Shown here piece after piece: positions 1 to 5,141 of a DNA stretch of 5,141 bases. The stretch's first letter is position 1; every line of letters begins with the position of its first letter. Below the pieces are notes generated by a model, which worked only from the letters and a program-made list of their open reading frames with translations, did not search any database and had not been told where the DNA came from. The translations under genes and the position numbers were made by a program. The stretch comes from Candidatus Aquicultor primus (GTDB taxonomy: Bacteria > Actinomycetota > Aquicultoria > Aquicultorales > Aquicultoraceae), in the NCBI GenBank assembly GCA_001767575.1, contig MELI01000023.1, positions 1 through 5,141 of the forward strand, given 5' to 3'.

Positions 1-59
1 CAACACCAACACCAACACCAACACCAACACCAACACCAACACCAACACCAACACCAACA
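1..59. repeat. CAACAC hexanucleotide tandem repeat (microsatellite), truncated by window edge
   Basis: Nine perfect copies of CAACAC fill 1-54, followed by a partial copy (CAACA) ending at 59; the pattern breaks at base 60 (A instead of C). The array probably continues to the left. Read as + strand protein it would give Gln-His, Asn-Thr or Thr-Pro dipeptide repeats; on the - strand it gives Val-Gly, Leu-Val or Trp-Cys. Changes in copy number are multiples of six bases and so would not shift a reading frame. It may be intergenic or may lie in an upstream gene; the window does not decide this. Confidence 0.95.
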
Positions 60-131
60 AAACATGCTATATATCCAAGAAATGTTAAAATATTCTCAAA
101 CATTCGATAATTATAGTAAATAACGAGTTAA

Positions 132-164
132 ATATTGCATAAAAGCTGCCGATTATGCTAATAT
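132..164. promoter_or_regulatory. Inverted repeat in argC leader
   Basis: Bases 132-142 (ATATTGCATAA) pair with 153-164 over 11 base pairs, with T159 bulged and a 10-base loop at 143-152. The GCATAA/TTATGC core (137-142 and 153-158) is perfect. It may be a DNA operator with half-sites about 1.5 helical turns apart, or an RNA hairpin if transcription starts upstream. The spacing does not match the usual 18-bp ArgR box. It overlaps the palindrome at 159-175, so both cannot form together as RNA structures. Confidence 0.4.
135..164 (+). promoter_or_regulatory. Possible sigma-70-type promoter for argC
   Basis: TTGCAT at 135-140 (like TTGACA) and TAATAT at 159-164 (like TATAAT) are separated by 18 bp in an AT-rich leader. 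The -10 candidate lies inside the 159-175 palindrome, which would let a bound repressor block it. Alternative -10 hexamers such as TATATT at 169-174 exist in the same AT-rich stretch, so the exact position is uncertain. Placement ahead of the first gene of the operon supports a promoter somewhere in 100-175. Confidence 0.35.
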
Positions 165-175
165 ACAGTATATTA
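159..175. promoter_or_regulatory. Perfect 17-bp palindrome, candidate operator for the arg operon
   Basis: TAATATACAGTATATTA has two perfect 8-base arms around a single central A at 167. It lies 30 bp ahead of the argC start and overlaps the best -10 candidate, a typical place for a repressor site. It is not a good match to the known ArgR box (TGAAT/ATTCA-type half-sites). If it is the arginine operator, the regulator here uses a divergent half-site, TAATATA. The AT-rich background raises the chance of a fortuitous palindrome. Confidence 0.45.
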
Positions 176-194
176 AATGAATCTCGAATTGATT

Positions 195-200
195 TAGGAG
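195..200 (+). promoter_or_regulatory. argC ribosome binding site
   Basis: TAGGAG lies five bases before the ATG at 206. It decides the argC start: the in-frame upstream ATG at 155 has no such site and would add 17 residues that do not belong to the family's N-terminal Rossmann strand. Confidence 0.85.
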
Positions 201-205
201 CGGAC

Positions 206-1258
206 ATGGCGCTAAGAATTGGAATAATCGGGGCATCCGGATATACGGGGGCGGAATTGATGCGCATGGCCGCGCTCCACCCCGAGATAGAAATCACTTA
301 TGTGACGGCGAACCAGTACGCAGACACCAAGGTGACGAGTCTCTACCCGCACCTTACGGGATTGGTCGACCTCACCTTCGAAGCTTATGATTTAGAGAGC
401 GCCGGCAAGAGCGCCGACGCGTTCTTTCTTGCTTTGCCGCATGGGAAGGCAATGGAGGTCGCCCCGGAGCTTTTAGCGGCGGGCTATGGTTATAAGGTCG
501 TCGACTTGAGCGCTGATTTTCGTCTCTCGGATGCGTCAATCTACGAGGCTTGGTACAAGACCGGGCACACCAATCCCGAGTTGATAGGCAAAGCGGTCTA
601 CGGGCTGCCCGAACTCTTTGAGGAAAACATCAAGGGCGCGGATTTTGTCTCAAACCCGGGGTGTTATCCGACCGGCGCCCTTCTGGCGCTGGCGCCGCTG
701 CTAAAGGCTAAGATTGTGAAGACGAGCGGCATAATCGTCGACTCGCTGAGCGGCGTGTCGGGCGCGGGGCGCGACGCGAAGCCCGGAACCCACTTCTGTA
801 AAGTGGAGGGTAGTCTCACAGCTTACAAAGTAGGCGGCGTTCACCAGCACACACCCGAGATGGAGCAGTATATGTCGCAGCTGGCCGGCGAGGAGATGAC
901 GATATCGTTTACTCCGCATTTGATGCCCGTAAGCAGGGGTATTTTGACGACCGCCTATGCCGATATCAACGGAAAAACCAGCCTGGGCGAGTTGCTCGAA
1001 CGCTACAGATCATTCTATGCGGGCAAGCCGTTTGTACATATCCTGCCTGAGGGGCAGTATCCCGAGACAAAGAATGTCGCGGGGTCGAACTATTGCCACA
1101 TCGGCTTGGCCCTCGATGAGCGAACCGGCAAGGTCATCGTCGTATCCGCCATCGACAACCTCGTAAAAGGGGCGTCCGGCCAGGCGATACAGAACATGAA
1201 CATCCTGATGGGTTTGGACCAGCAGACGGGTCTGAGGCATGTCGGGTTGGTGCCCTAG
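206..1258 (+). CDS. argC: N-acetyl-gamma-glutamyl-phosphate reductase
   Basis: This cytoplasmic enzyme reduces N-acetylglutamyl-5-phosphate to N-acetylglutamate-5-semialdehyde with NADPH, the third step of arginine synthesis. The 350-residue product has the family's usual length. The NADP-binding glycine loop GASGYTG is at residues 9-15, directly after the first beta strand. The catalytic cysteine is Cys153 in NPGCYPTG, and a conserved histidine region, GGVHQHTPE, is near 210-218. FTPHLMPVSRGI and the C-terminal DNLVKGASGQAIQNMN are also family signatures. The start at 206 is chosen for its strong ribosome binding site and because residue 2 onward opens the nucleotide-binding fold. It is the first gene of the operon and is followed by argJ after 97 bp. 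No key residue is missing and the frame is intact. Confidence 0.97.
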   Translation: MALRIGIIGASGYTGAELMRMAALHPEIEITYVTANQYADTKVTSLYPHLTGLVDLTFEAYDLESAGKSADAFFLALPHGKAMEVAPELLAAGYGYKVVDLSADFRLSDASIYEAWYKTGHTNPELIGKAVYGLPELFEENIKGADFVSNPGCYPTGALLALAPLLKAKIVKTSGIIVDSLSGVSGAGRDAKPGTHFCKVEGSLTAYKVGGVHQHTPEMEQYMSQLAGEEMTISFTPHLMPVSRGILTTAYADINGKTSLGELLERYRSFYAGKPFVHILPEGQYPETKNVAGSNYCHIGLALDERTGKVIVVSAIDNLVKGASGQAIQNMNILMGLDQQTGLRHVGLVP

Positions 1259-1280
1259 GCGGCAATCGAAAGATAGACGA

Positions 1281-1294
1281 TGGCCGGAAGGCCA
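1281..1294 (+). other. Small hairpin with GNRA-type tetraloop between argC and argJ
   Basis: TGGCC (1281-1285), loop GGAA (1286-1289) and GGCCA (1290-1294) form a perfect 5-bp stem closed by a GNRA tetraloop. No T-run follows, so it is not an intrinsic terminator. It could be an RNA stability or processing element in the polycistronic message, or chance. Confidence 0.35.
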
Positions 1295-1355
1295 GACTAA
1301 TAGAATTTGGTAAACGACTAAAAATGAAGACGCTCGTTTAAAAAGACAGGTTGAA

Positions 1356-2573
1356 ATGGATAAATCGAAAGAATTTGAGATGAAAGAGATAAAAGGCGGG
1401 GTTACGGCGCCTCAGGGTTATAAGGCGTCCGGGGTCGCTTGCGGGATCAAGCAGAGCGGGAACCTGGATATGTCGCTCTTGGTCTCCGATACGCCGGCGA
1501 ACGCCGCTGCGGTTTTCACGACGAACAAGATGGCGGCGGCGCCGGTTCATCTGAGCAAGAAACATCTGGCGGATGGGCAAGCGCAGGCGGTCGTAATAAA
1601 CAGCGGAAACGCCAATGCGTGCACCGGCGACGGGGGATACGAAGATGCGATAAAGATGGCGCAGGTCACAGGCGCGGCGCTCGGCATCGACGCGCATGAT
1701 ATAGTGGTCTCCTCGACCGGCATCATCGGCGTCCCGATGCCCATGGACAAGGTCGAAGCGGGCATCAAAGACGGGGCGGCAAAGCTCTACGCTGATGGCG
1801 GGGGTTGTGCCGCCGAGGCTATCATGACTACGGATACCTTTGTGAAAGAGCATGCGGTTTCCTTCGATTTCGACGGAATCGAGGTCAAGGTCGGGGGCAT
1901 GGCTAAGGGGTCCGGTATGATAGCGCCGAATATGGCGACGATGCTCGCCGTTGTCACGACCGATGCGGCGGTCGCGCCCGAGCTGCTCAAATCGATGCTG
2001 GTATCCGCGATAGATAAATCGTTCAACTCGATTACCGTCGACGGCGATACGAGCACTAATGATATGGTCGTGGTCGTCGCGAACGGTGCGAGCGGGGCCG
2101 AGGTGACCACAGGAAACGAGGCCGCCTTTCAGGCCGCGCTCGACAAAGTCTGCATCGAACTCGCCAAACTCATAGTCAGAGACGGCGAGGGCGCGACGAA
2201 GTTTATCGAGATAGATGTGGTCGGGGCGGCCAGTGCCGGGGACGCTAAAAAAGCGGCGATGGCGATAGCCAATTCCAACCTGGTCAAGACGGCGTTCTTC
2301 GGACAAGACCCGAACTGGGGAAGAATTGTCGCGGCCGTCGGTTACTCGTCGGCGGAGGTCGATGCGTCGAAGGTTGATGTATATTACGGCGAGGAAAAGC
2401 TCGTCGAAAACGGGCGCGTGGTAGCCTATGACGAAGCCAAAGTCGGCGCCGTCATACAGGCCAAGGACATAAAGGTCAAAGTAGACCTGAAACTGGGTTC
2501 GGGGGCGGCGCGTGTGTGGACCTGCGATTTCAGCTACGATTATGTGAAGATAAACGCGGAGTATCACACTTAG
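1356..2573 (+). CDS. argJ: Glutamate N-acetyltransferase / ornithine acetyltransferase (ArgJ)
   Basis: ArgJ transfers the acetyl group from N-acetylornithine to glutamate, releasing ornithine and regenerating N-acetylglutamate. Some members also use acetyl-CoA; the sequence does not tell which type this is. The protein of 405 residues has full family length. It should self-cleave between Ala194 and Thr195 in the motif APNMATML, giving an alpha chain of 194 and a beta chain of 211 residues with Thr195 as nucleophile. The oxyanion-hole pair is Thr121-Gly122 in VSSTGIIG. Other signatures are INSGNANACTG (81-91), DPNWGRI and a C-terminal YDYVKINAEYHT. ATG 1356 follows a weak ACAGG site (1346-1350); the in-frame ATG at 1380 (residue 9) is a possible alternative just before the conserved IKGGVTAPQGY. 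A second arg gene lying between argC and argB, with no argE seen, fits the acetyl-cycling pathway. Confidence 0.97.
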   Translation: MDKSKEFEMKEIKGGVTAPQGYKASGVACGIKQSGNLDMSLLVSDTPANAAAVFTTNKMAAAPVHLSKKHLADGQAQAVVINSGNANACTGDGGYEDAIKMAQVTGAALGIDAHDIVVSSTGIIGVPMPMDKVEAGIKDGAAKLYADGGGCAAEAIMTTDTFVKEHAVSFDFDGIEVKVGGMAKGSGMIAPNMATMLAVVTTDAAVAPELLKSMLVSAIDKSFNSITVDGDTSTNDMVVVVANGASGAEVTTGNEAAFQAALDKVCIELAKLIVRDGEGATKFIEIDVVGAASAGDAKKAAMAIANSNLVKTAFFGQDPNWGRIVAAVGYSSAEVDASKVDVYYGEEKLVENGRVVAYDEAKVGAVIQAKDIKVKVDLKLGSGAARVWTCDFSYDYVKINAEYHT

Positions 2574-2644
2574 GATTTCCGGTTGTTGCTATTAACGGTT
2601 TTACAAATGGACGCCGGACGCGGTCAGCGGATGGTAAACAATAA

Positions 2645-2650
2645 AAAGGA
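2645..2650 (+). promoter_or_regulatory. Likely argB ribosome binding site, long spacing
   Basis: AAAGGA ends 11 bases before the ATG at 2662, longer than usual. In-frame ATGs at 2671 and 2683 would be even farther away, although GGAAGAAG at 2673-2680 could serve the one at 2683. The site therefore favours 2662 without proving it. Confidence 0.5.
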
Positions 2651-2661
2651 TTGATGACGAT

Positions 2662-3531
2662 ATGGTGCACATGGAAGAAGTAATGGGAAAGGCTCAGATC
2701 CTCACCGAGGCACTCCCCTATATCAAGGAGTATCACGGCAAAACCGTCGTTATAAAATACGGGGGCGCGGCGATGGAGCAGGCCGACTTAAAGGAAACCG
2801 TCGCTACCGATATTGTGCTGATGAAATACGTCGGTCTCAATCCGATTATTGTCCACGGCGGCGGCCCGGAGATATCGCGCCAGATGAAAGCGATGGGCAA
2901 AGAAGCCAAGTTCATAAACGGCCTGCGTGTGACCGACAAAGAGACGATGGAAATCGTCAAGATGGTGCTGGTAGGCAAGATAAACAAAGAGATCGTCTCG
3001 CTCATAAACCGGCACGGTGAACTCTCGGTCGGGGTCAGCGGGGACGACGGCAATCTCATCATGGCAAAGAAGAAAGCTACCGATGGGTATGACCTGGGCT
3101 ATGTCGGCGAGGTCACAAAAATAAACCGCAAGCTCCTGGAAAACTTGATAAATGACGATTTTATTCCGGTTGTGGCGACCGTCGGTGTCGGCGAGGATGG
3201 TATGAGTTACAATATTAACGCCGACAAAGTGGCCGGCGAGATTGCCGCCGCGCTCAACGCCGACAAAATAATCTTCTTGACCGATGTCGATGGGCTCTAT
3301 GAGGACTTCGACGACAAGGACTCGCTAATATCCGAGCTGAGCATCGAAGAGTGCGAGCGCCGGTTGGCCGGGCGGGAGATAAACCAGGGAATGATTCCTA
3401 AGGTAGAAGGCTGCGTTAACGCCGTAAAATCCGGCGTGAAGCGGGCGCACATCTTAAACGGGACCACCCCGCACGCGCTGTTGCTAGAGATATTCACCGA
3501 CGAAGGCGTCGGCACGATGATAACGAAATAG
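2662..3531 (+). CDS. argB: Acetylglutamate kinase, probably arginine-sensitive
   Basis: This amino-acid kinase family enzyme phosphorylates N-acetylglutamate with ATP, the usual control point of the pathway. It is 289 residues long, normal for the family. Visible motifs are VIKYGG with Lys32 (phosphate binding), VHGGGPE at 64-70 (glycine-rich substrate loop), NGLRVTD at 86-92 with Arg89 (acetylglutamate carboxylate), NINADKVAGEIA from 184, and GMIPK with Lys247 (ATP side). An N-terminal helix segment, ILTEALPYIKEYHGK, precedes the first strand, and the C-terminus reads LLLEIFTDEGVGTMI. In this family these features go with hexameric enzymes inhibited by arginine, so feedback inhibition is inferred. 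The start is the first of three in-frame ATGs (2662, 2671, 2683), and the true one could be any of these. The gene lies 88 bp after argJ and ends just before the structured repeat. Confidence 0.97.
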   Translation: MVHMEEVMGKAQILTEALPYIKEYHGKTVVIKYGGAAMEQADLKETVATDIVLMKYVGLNPIIVHGGGPEISRQMKAMGKEAKFINGLRVTDKETMEIVKMVLVGKINKEIVSLINRHGELSVGVSGDDGNLIMAKKKATDGYDLGYVGEVTKINRKLLENLINDDFIPVVATVGVGEDGMSYNINADKVAGEIAAALNADKIIFLTDVDGLYEDFDDKDSLISELSIEECERRLAGREINQGMIPKVEGCVNAVKSGVKRAHILNGTTPHALLLEIFTDEGVGTMITK

Positions 3532-3550
3532 CCATCGACATTTATTTCTC

Positions 3551-3572
3551 GTAGCGCGGCCCTTTAGGGCCG
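3551..3572 (+). repeat. Left REP-like unit (GTAG plus hairpin)
   Basis: GTAG at 3551-3554 is followed by two bases and a 6-bp perfect stem, CGGCCC (3557-3562) and GGGCCG (3567-3572), around the loop TTTA. This is the unit proposed to pair with the right-hand unit at 3606-3628. Confidence 0.65.
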
Positions 3573-3605
3573 ACTAAGCGGTAGCTAGCAAAACGCTCAG
3601 CAATA

Positions 3606-3628
3606 TCAGGGCTGAAGCCCTGAGCTAC
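3606..3628 (-). repeat. Right REP-like unit (inverted orientation)
   Basis: On the - strand GTAG (3628-3625) leads into an 8-bp perfect stem (3623-3616 with 3613-3606) around two bases. GCTCAG at 3595-3600 can alternatively pair with CTGAGC at 3620-3625, so the RNA could switch between two folds. Confidence 0.65.
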
Positions 3629-3714
3629 GAGTAAGGAACTACGAGAGAGAAATAAGCAAATGCCGGGGATTGACGAGCTCCGCAGGGTTAAGTCATGAGA
3701 TATAGGAAGAAGAC

Positions 3715-3720
3715 AGAGGG
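3715..3720 (+). promoter_or_regulatory. argD ribosome binding site
   Basis: AGAGGG lies five bases before the ATG at 3726, good spacing. It gives argD its own translation start despite the 194-bp gap and structured repeat upstream. Confidence 0.75.
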
Positions 3721-3725
3721 CGATT

Positions 3726-4910
3726 ATGAAGTTGAGTGAACTTAAAGAATTAGACGACACATACCATATGCCGACGTATGCGCGCTTGCCGGTGACTTTC
3801 GTCAAAGGCCGCGGCACCCGGCTCTGGGACGACAACGGCAAGGAATACCTCGATTTGCTCAGCGGTATCGGGGTTGTAAATGTCGGGCACTGCCATCCGG
3901 AAGTGACCGCCGCCATCCAAGGCCAAGCCGAGTCGCTGATGCATGTTTCAAACCTGTTTTATACGCAGCCCCAGCTTGAGCTGGCCAAAAAGATTACGGA
4001 GATATCCTTCGGCGAGCGGTGCTTCTTCGCGAACAGCGGGGCCGAGGCGAACGAGGGCGCGATAAAGCTGGCTCGCCGCTACGCGAAGCTCAAAGATAGC
4101 GACGCTTACGAGATAATAACCGCGCTGCGGTCGTTTCACGGGCGGACCATGAAGACGCTTGCCGCGACCGGACAACTCGATAAGCACAAGCCGTTTGAGC
4201 CGCTGCCGCCGGGTTTCAAGCACGTGCCCCTCAACGATATTGACATTCTAATGGGAGCGGTCACGGAGAATACCTGCGCGATAATGCTCGAGGTAATCCA
4301 AGGTGAAGGTGGCGTTTACGAGTGTGACGCTGATTACTTGAAGCAGGTGCGCCAACTCTGCGACGAGCGCGATATCCTGCTCATCTTTGATGAAGTGCAG
4401 ACCGGGATGGGCAGAACCGGCGCCATGTTCGCATATCAGGGTGTCGGCGTCGAACCGGATGTCATGACGCTCGCCAAGGGAATCGGGAGCGGTATGCCGA
4501 TCGGTGTGCTTGTGGCCAACGCGAAGGCGGGCTCATCGTTTAAGCCGGGCGAACACGGTTCGACCTTCGGGGGCGGGCCGGTAGTGTGCGCGGCGGCGCT
4601 CGCGACGATTAAGGTAATCGAGGACGAAAGCTTAGTCGAGAATAGCCGCGAGACGGGCGCATACGTCAAGATAAAGCTGGAGGCCATGAAGGCCAAGGGC
4701 GCCCCCATCAAAGAAATCCGGGGTGCGGGACTTATGCTCGCCATCGAGCTCGACGGCGAGAGCGCAAAAGAGCTAGTCGTTGCCTTGCTGGACAAGGGCA
4801 TTGTTGCAAATAATATAGGAAGTAATATAATTAGATTTTTACCGCCTCTATGTATAACAAGAGATGAAATCGACTATGCTTTCGGCGTAGTCGAGAGCCT
4901 GATGGTTTAG
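3726..4910 (+). CDS. argD: Acetylornithine aminotransferase
   Basis: This PLP enzyme (class III aminotransferase, fold type I) transfers an amino group from glutamate to N-acetylglutamate semialdehyde, giving N-acetylornithine; relatives can also serve in lysine synthesis. It is 394 residues, the usual length. Signatures include NSGAEANE at 103-110 (PLP phosphate loop), FHGRT at 137-141, the IFDEVQTGMGRTG segment from 220 with Asp222 contacting the pyridine nitrogen, the Schiff-base lysine Lys251 in LAKGIGSGMPIG, and GSTFGG with Thr280. The start follows a clear AGAGGG site. It is separated from argB by the REP-like repeat and runs almost directly into argF. One oddity is that codons 359 to about 380 are strongly AT-rich (15 G+C in 4801-4860, against 36 in the 60 bases before) while the protein stays conserved; see the separate promoter entry. 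Confidence 0.96.
   Translation: MKLSELKELDDTYHMPTYARLPVTFVKGRGTRLWDDNGKEYLDLLSGIGVVNVGHCHPEVTAAIQGQAESLMHVSNLFYTQPQLELAKKITEISFGERCFFANSGAEANEGAIKLARRYAKLKDSDAYEIITALRSFHGRTMKTLAATGQLDKHKPFEPLPPGFKHVPLNDIDILMGAVTENTCAIMLEVIQGEGGVYECDADYLKQVRQLCDERDILLIFDEVQTGMGRTGAMFAYQGVGVEPDVMTLAKGIGSGMPIGVLVANAKAGSSFKPGEHGSTFGGGPVVCAAALATIKVIEDESLVENSRETGAYVKIKLEAMKAKGAPIKEIRGAGLMLAIELDGESAKELVVALLDKGIVANNIGSNIIRFLPPLCITRDEIDYAFGVVESLMV
4804..4831 (+). promoter_or_regulatory. Candidate internal promoter for argF within the argD 3' end
   Basis: TTGCAA (4804-4809; 4 of 6 matches to TTGACA) and a perfect TATAAT (4826-4831) are 16 bp apart, 89 bp before the argF start. They sit in a patch of about 25% G+C inside an otherwise GC-rich gene, where synonymous codons such as AAT, ATA, AGT, AGA and TTA replace the usual ones. 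The patch also has TAATATA twice (4811-4817, 4823-4829) with a 12-bp period, the same heptamer as the half-site of the palindrome before argC. Function is inferred. Confidence 0.45.
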
Positions 4911-4913
4911 GAG
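4908..4913 (+). promoter_or_regulatory. argF ribosome binding site overlapping the argD stop
   Basis: TAGGAG includes the argD stop codon TAG (4908-4910) and lies six bases before the argF ATG at 4920. This tight arrangement suggests translational coupling of argD and argF and fixes the argF start. Confidence 0.85.
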
Positions 4914-4919
4914 TTGCGC

Positions 4920-5141
4920 ATGGCGAGCTTAAAAGGCAGAAACATTCTATCGCTCAAGAACTACTCGCAGGACGAGATTTACGGGCTTCTGGCTAAGGCC
5001 ATGGAGTTAAAACGCCAGCTTAAGAGTGGTCTGCCTCACCGCTACCTCGAAGGCAAGACGATTGCTATGATTTTTCATAAGCCGTCGAGCAGGACTCGCA
5101 TCTCATTCGAGGTAGCCACTTCGCATCTGGGCGTCCATCCG
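4920..5141 (+). CDS. argF: Ornithine carbamoyltransferase, N-terminal part (cut by window end)
   Basis: Only the first 74 codons are present; the family is usually a little over 300 residues. The enzyme condenses ornithine with carbamoyl phosphate to make citrulline. The N-terminal carbamoyl-phosphate domain is recognisable: an opening MASLKGRNILSLKNYSQDEI like other family members, the strand GKTIAMIFHKP, and the phosphate-binding motif SSRTR at 56-60 followed by ISFEVATSHLG. The family motif is normally STRTR, so the second residue is Ser in place of Thr, a mild change, and LGV replaces the common LGG. An aspartate carbamoyltransferase is less likely because of the FEKPSTRTR-like context and the arg neighbours. 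The start has a strong ribosome binding site. The frame is open to the last base. Confidence 0.92.
   Translation, partial: MASLKGRNILSLKNYSQDEIYGLLAKAMELKRQLKSGLPHRYLEGKTIAMIFHKPSSRTRISFEVATSHLGVHP

Larger units (their letters stand above)
3542..3655. repeat. REP-like inverted doublet (BIME/REPIN-like) between argB and argD
   Basis: The two halves start, on opposite strands, with the same octamer CTCGTAGC (3548-3555, and as GCTACGAG at 3624-3631), followed by a hairpin. The left stem is CGGCCC/GGGCCG with loop TTTA (3557-3572). The right stem is TCAGGGCT/AGCCCTGA (3606-3623), which read on the - strand has the loop TTCA. Aligned, the stems differ at three paired positions and each change is compensated. 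A third CTACGAG is at 3639-3645. The outer arms TTATTTCTC (3542-3550) and GAGAAATAA (3647-3655) are perfect inverted repeats. GTAG at the foot of a hairpin is the hallmark of REP elements mobilised by TnpA-REP (RAYT) transposases. No T-run follows either hairpin, so this is not a standard terminator. It begins 10 bases after the argB stop. Confidence 0.75.

Noticed and set aside
1..59. CRISPR array
   Set aside because: The 6-base units are contiguous with no spacers, so this is a simple tandem repeat.
155..205. Upstream in-frame ATG extending ArgC by 17 residues
   Set aside because: No ribosome binding site before 155, the extension overlaps the operator-like palindrome, and TAGGAG at 195-200 clearly serves the ATG at 206.
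85..297. 70-codon - strand frame over the argC leader and start
   Set aside because: Most of it is antisense to argC and the leader; no ribosome binding site and no recognisable protein features.
1323..1340. Five-codon leader peptide (MKTLV) before argJ
   Set aside because: No ribosome binding site, no arginine codons and no attenuator-like stems; most likely chance.
1439..1699. Alternative + strand frame inside argJ, and similar frames inside argC, argB and argD
   Set aside because: They overlap strongly supported conserved genes and encode low-complexity, unrecognisable proteins.
1338..2567. A 409-codon open frame on the - strand, antisense to argJ
   Set aside because: It is exactly codon-aligned with argJ and stays open because argJ happens to avoid TTA, CTA and TCA codons. 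The protein is rich in Arg, His and Asp with no recognisable fold, as expected of an antisense shadow of a GC-rich gene.
3557..3623. Hairpins between argB and argD as an intrinsic terminator
   Set aside because: Neither GC-rich stem is followed by a T-run; the shared GTAG head and inverted pairing fit a repeat element better.
3670..3704. Promoter for argD starting from TTGACG at 3670-3675
   Set aside because: No acceptable -10 hexamer at 16-19 bp; the nearest TATA-like sequence (3701-3706) is too far away.

Overview
The window is bacterial and carries the front part of an arginine biosynthesis operon, argC-argJ-argB-argD-argF, with all genes on the + strand. The first four genes are complete and argF runs off the right edge. 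The genes are moderately GC-rich, use ATA for isoleucine freely, and the four visible stops are all TAG. The gene order is the one common in Gram-positive bacteria (argCJBDF, often continuing into argR, argG and argH in Actinobacteria). That makes a deep-branching actinobacterium or a Firmicute-like anaerobe a reasonable guess, but the sequence alone does not settle the lineage.

Layout: 1-59 is a perfect CAACAC hexanucleotide tandem repeat cut by the window edge. About 145 bp of AT-rich leader follow (29 G+C in 61-180, about 24%), with a promoter-like pair of hexamers, an 11-bp inverted repeat and a perfect 17-bp palindrome. argC (206-1258), argJ (1356-2573) and argB (2662-3531) follow, with gaps of 97 and 88 bp. 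The 194-bp argB-argD gap contains a compact structured repeat (about 3542-3655). It is made of two GTAG-headed hairpins in inverted orientation inside a longer inverted repeat, which resembles a REP doublet (BIME/REPIN). argD (3726-4910) follows, and argF starts at 4920 with its ribosome binding site overlapping the argD stop codon.

Pathway: ArgB phosphorylates N-acetylglutamate, ArgC reduces the acyl phosphate to the semialdehyde, and ArgD transaminates it to N-acetylornithine. ArgJ moves the acetyl group back to glutamate and releases ornithine, and ArgF carbamoylates ornithine to citrulline. Having argJ and no argE in the cluster points to the acetyl-recycling route. The ArgB sequence looks like the hexameric, arginine-inhibited type, so feedback control at that step is likely.

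The enzymes are ordinary. The parts worth a second look are non-coding or embedded: the REP-like doublet between argB and argD; a sharply AT-rich patch inside the 3' end of argD that contains a perfect TATAAT and may be an internal promoter for argF; the argC leader palindrome, whose half-site TAATATA recurs twice in that argD patch; and the hexamer microsatellite. No new protein system is visible in this window.
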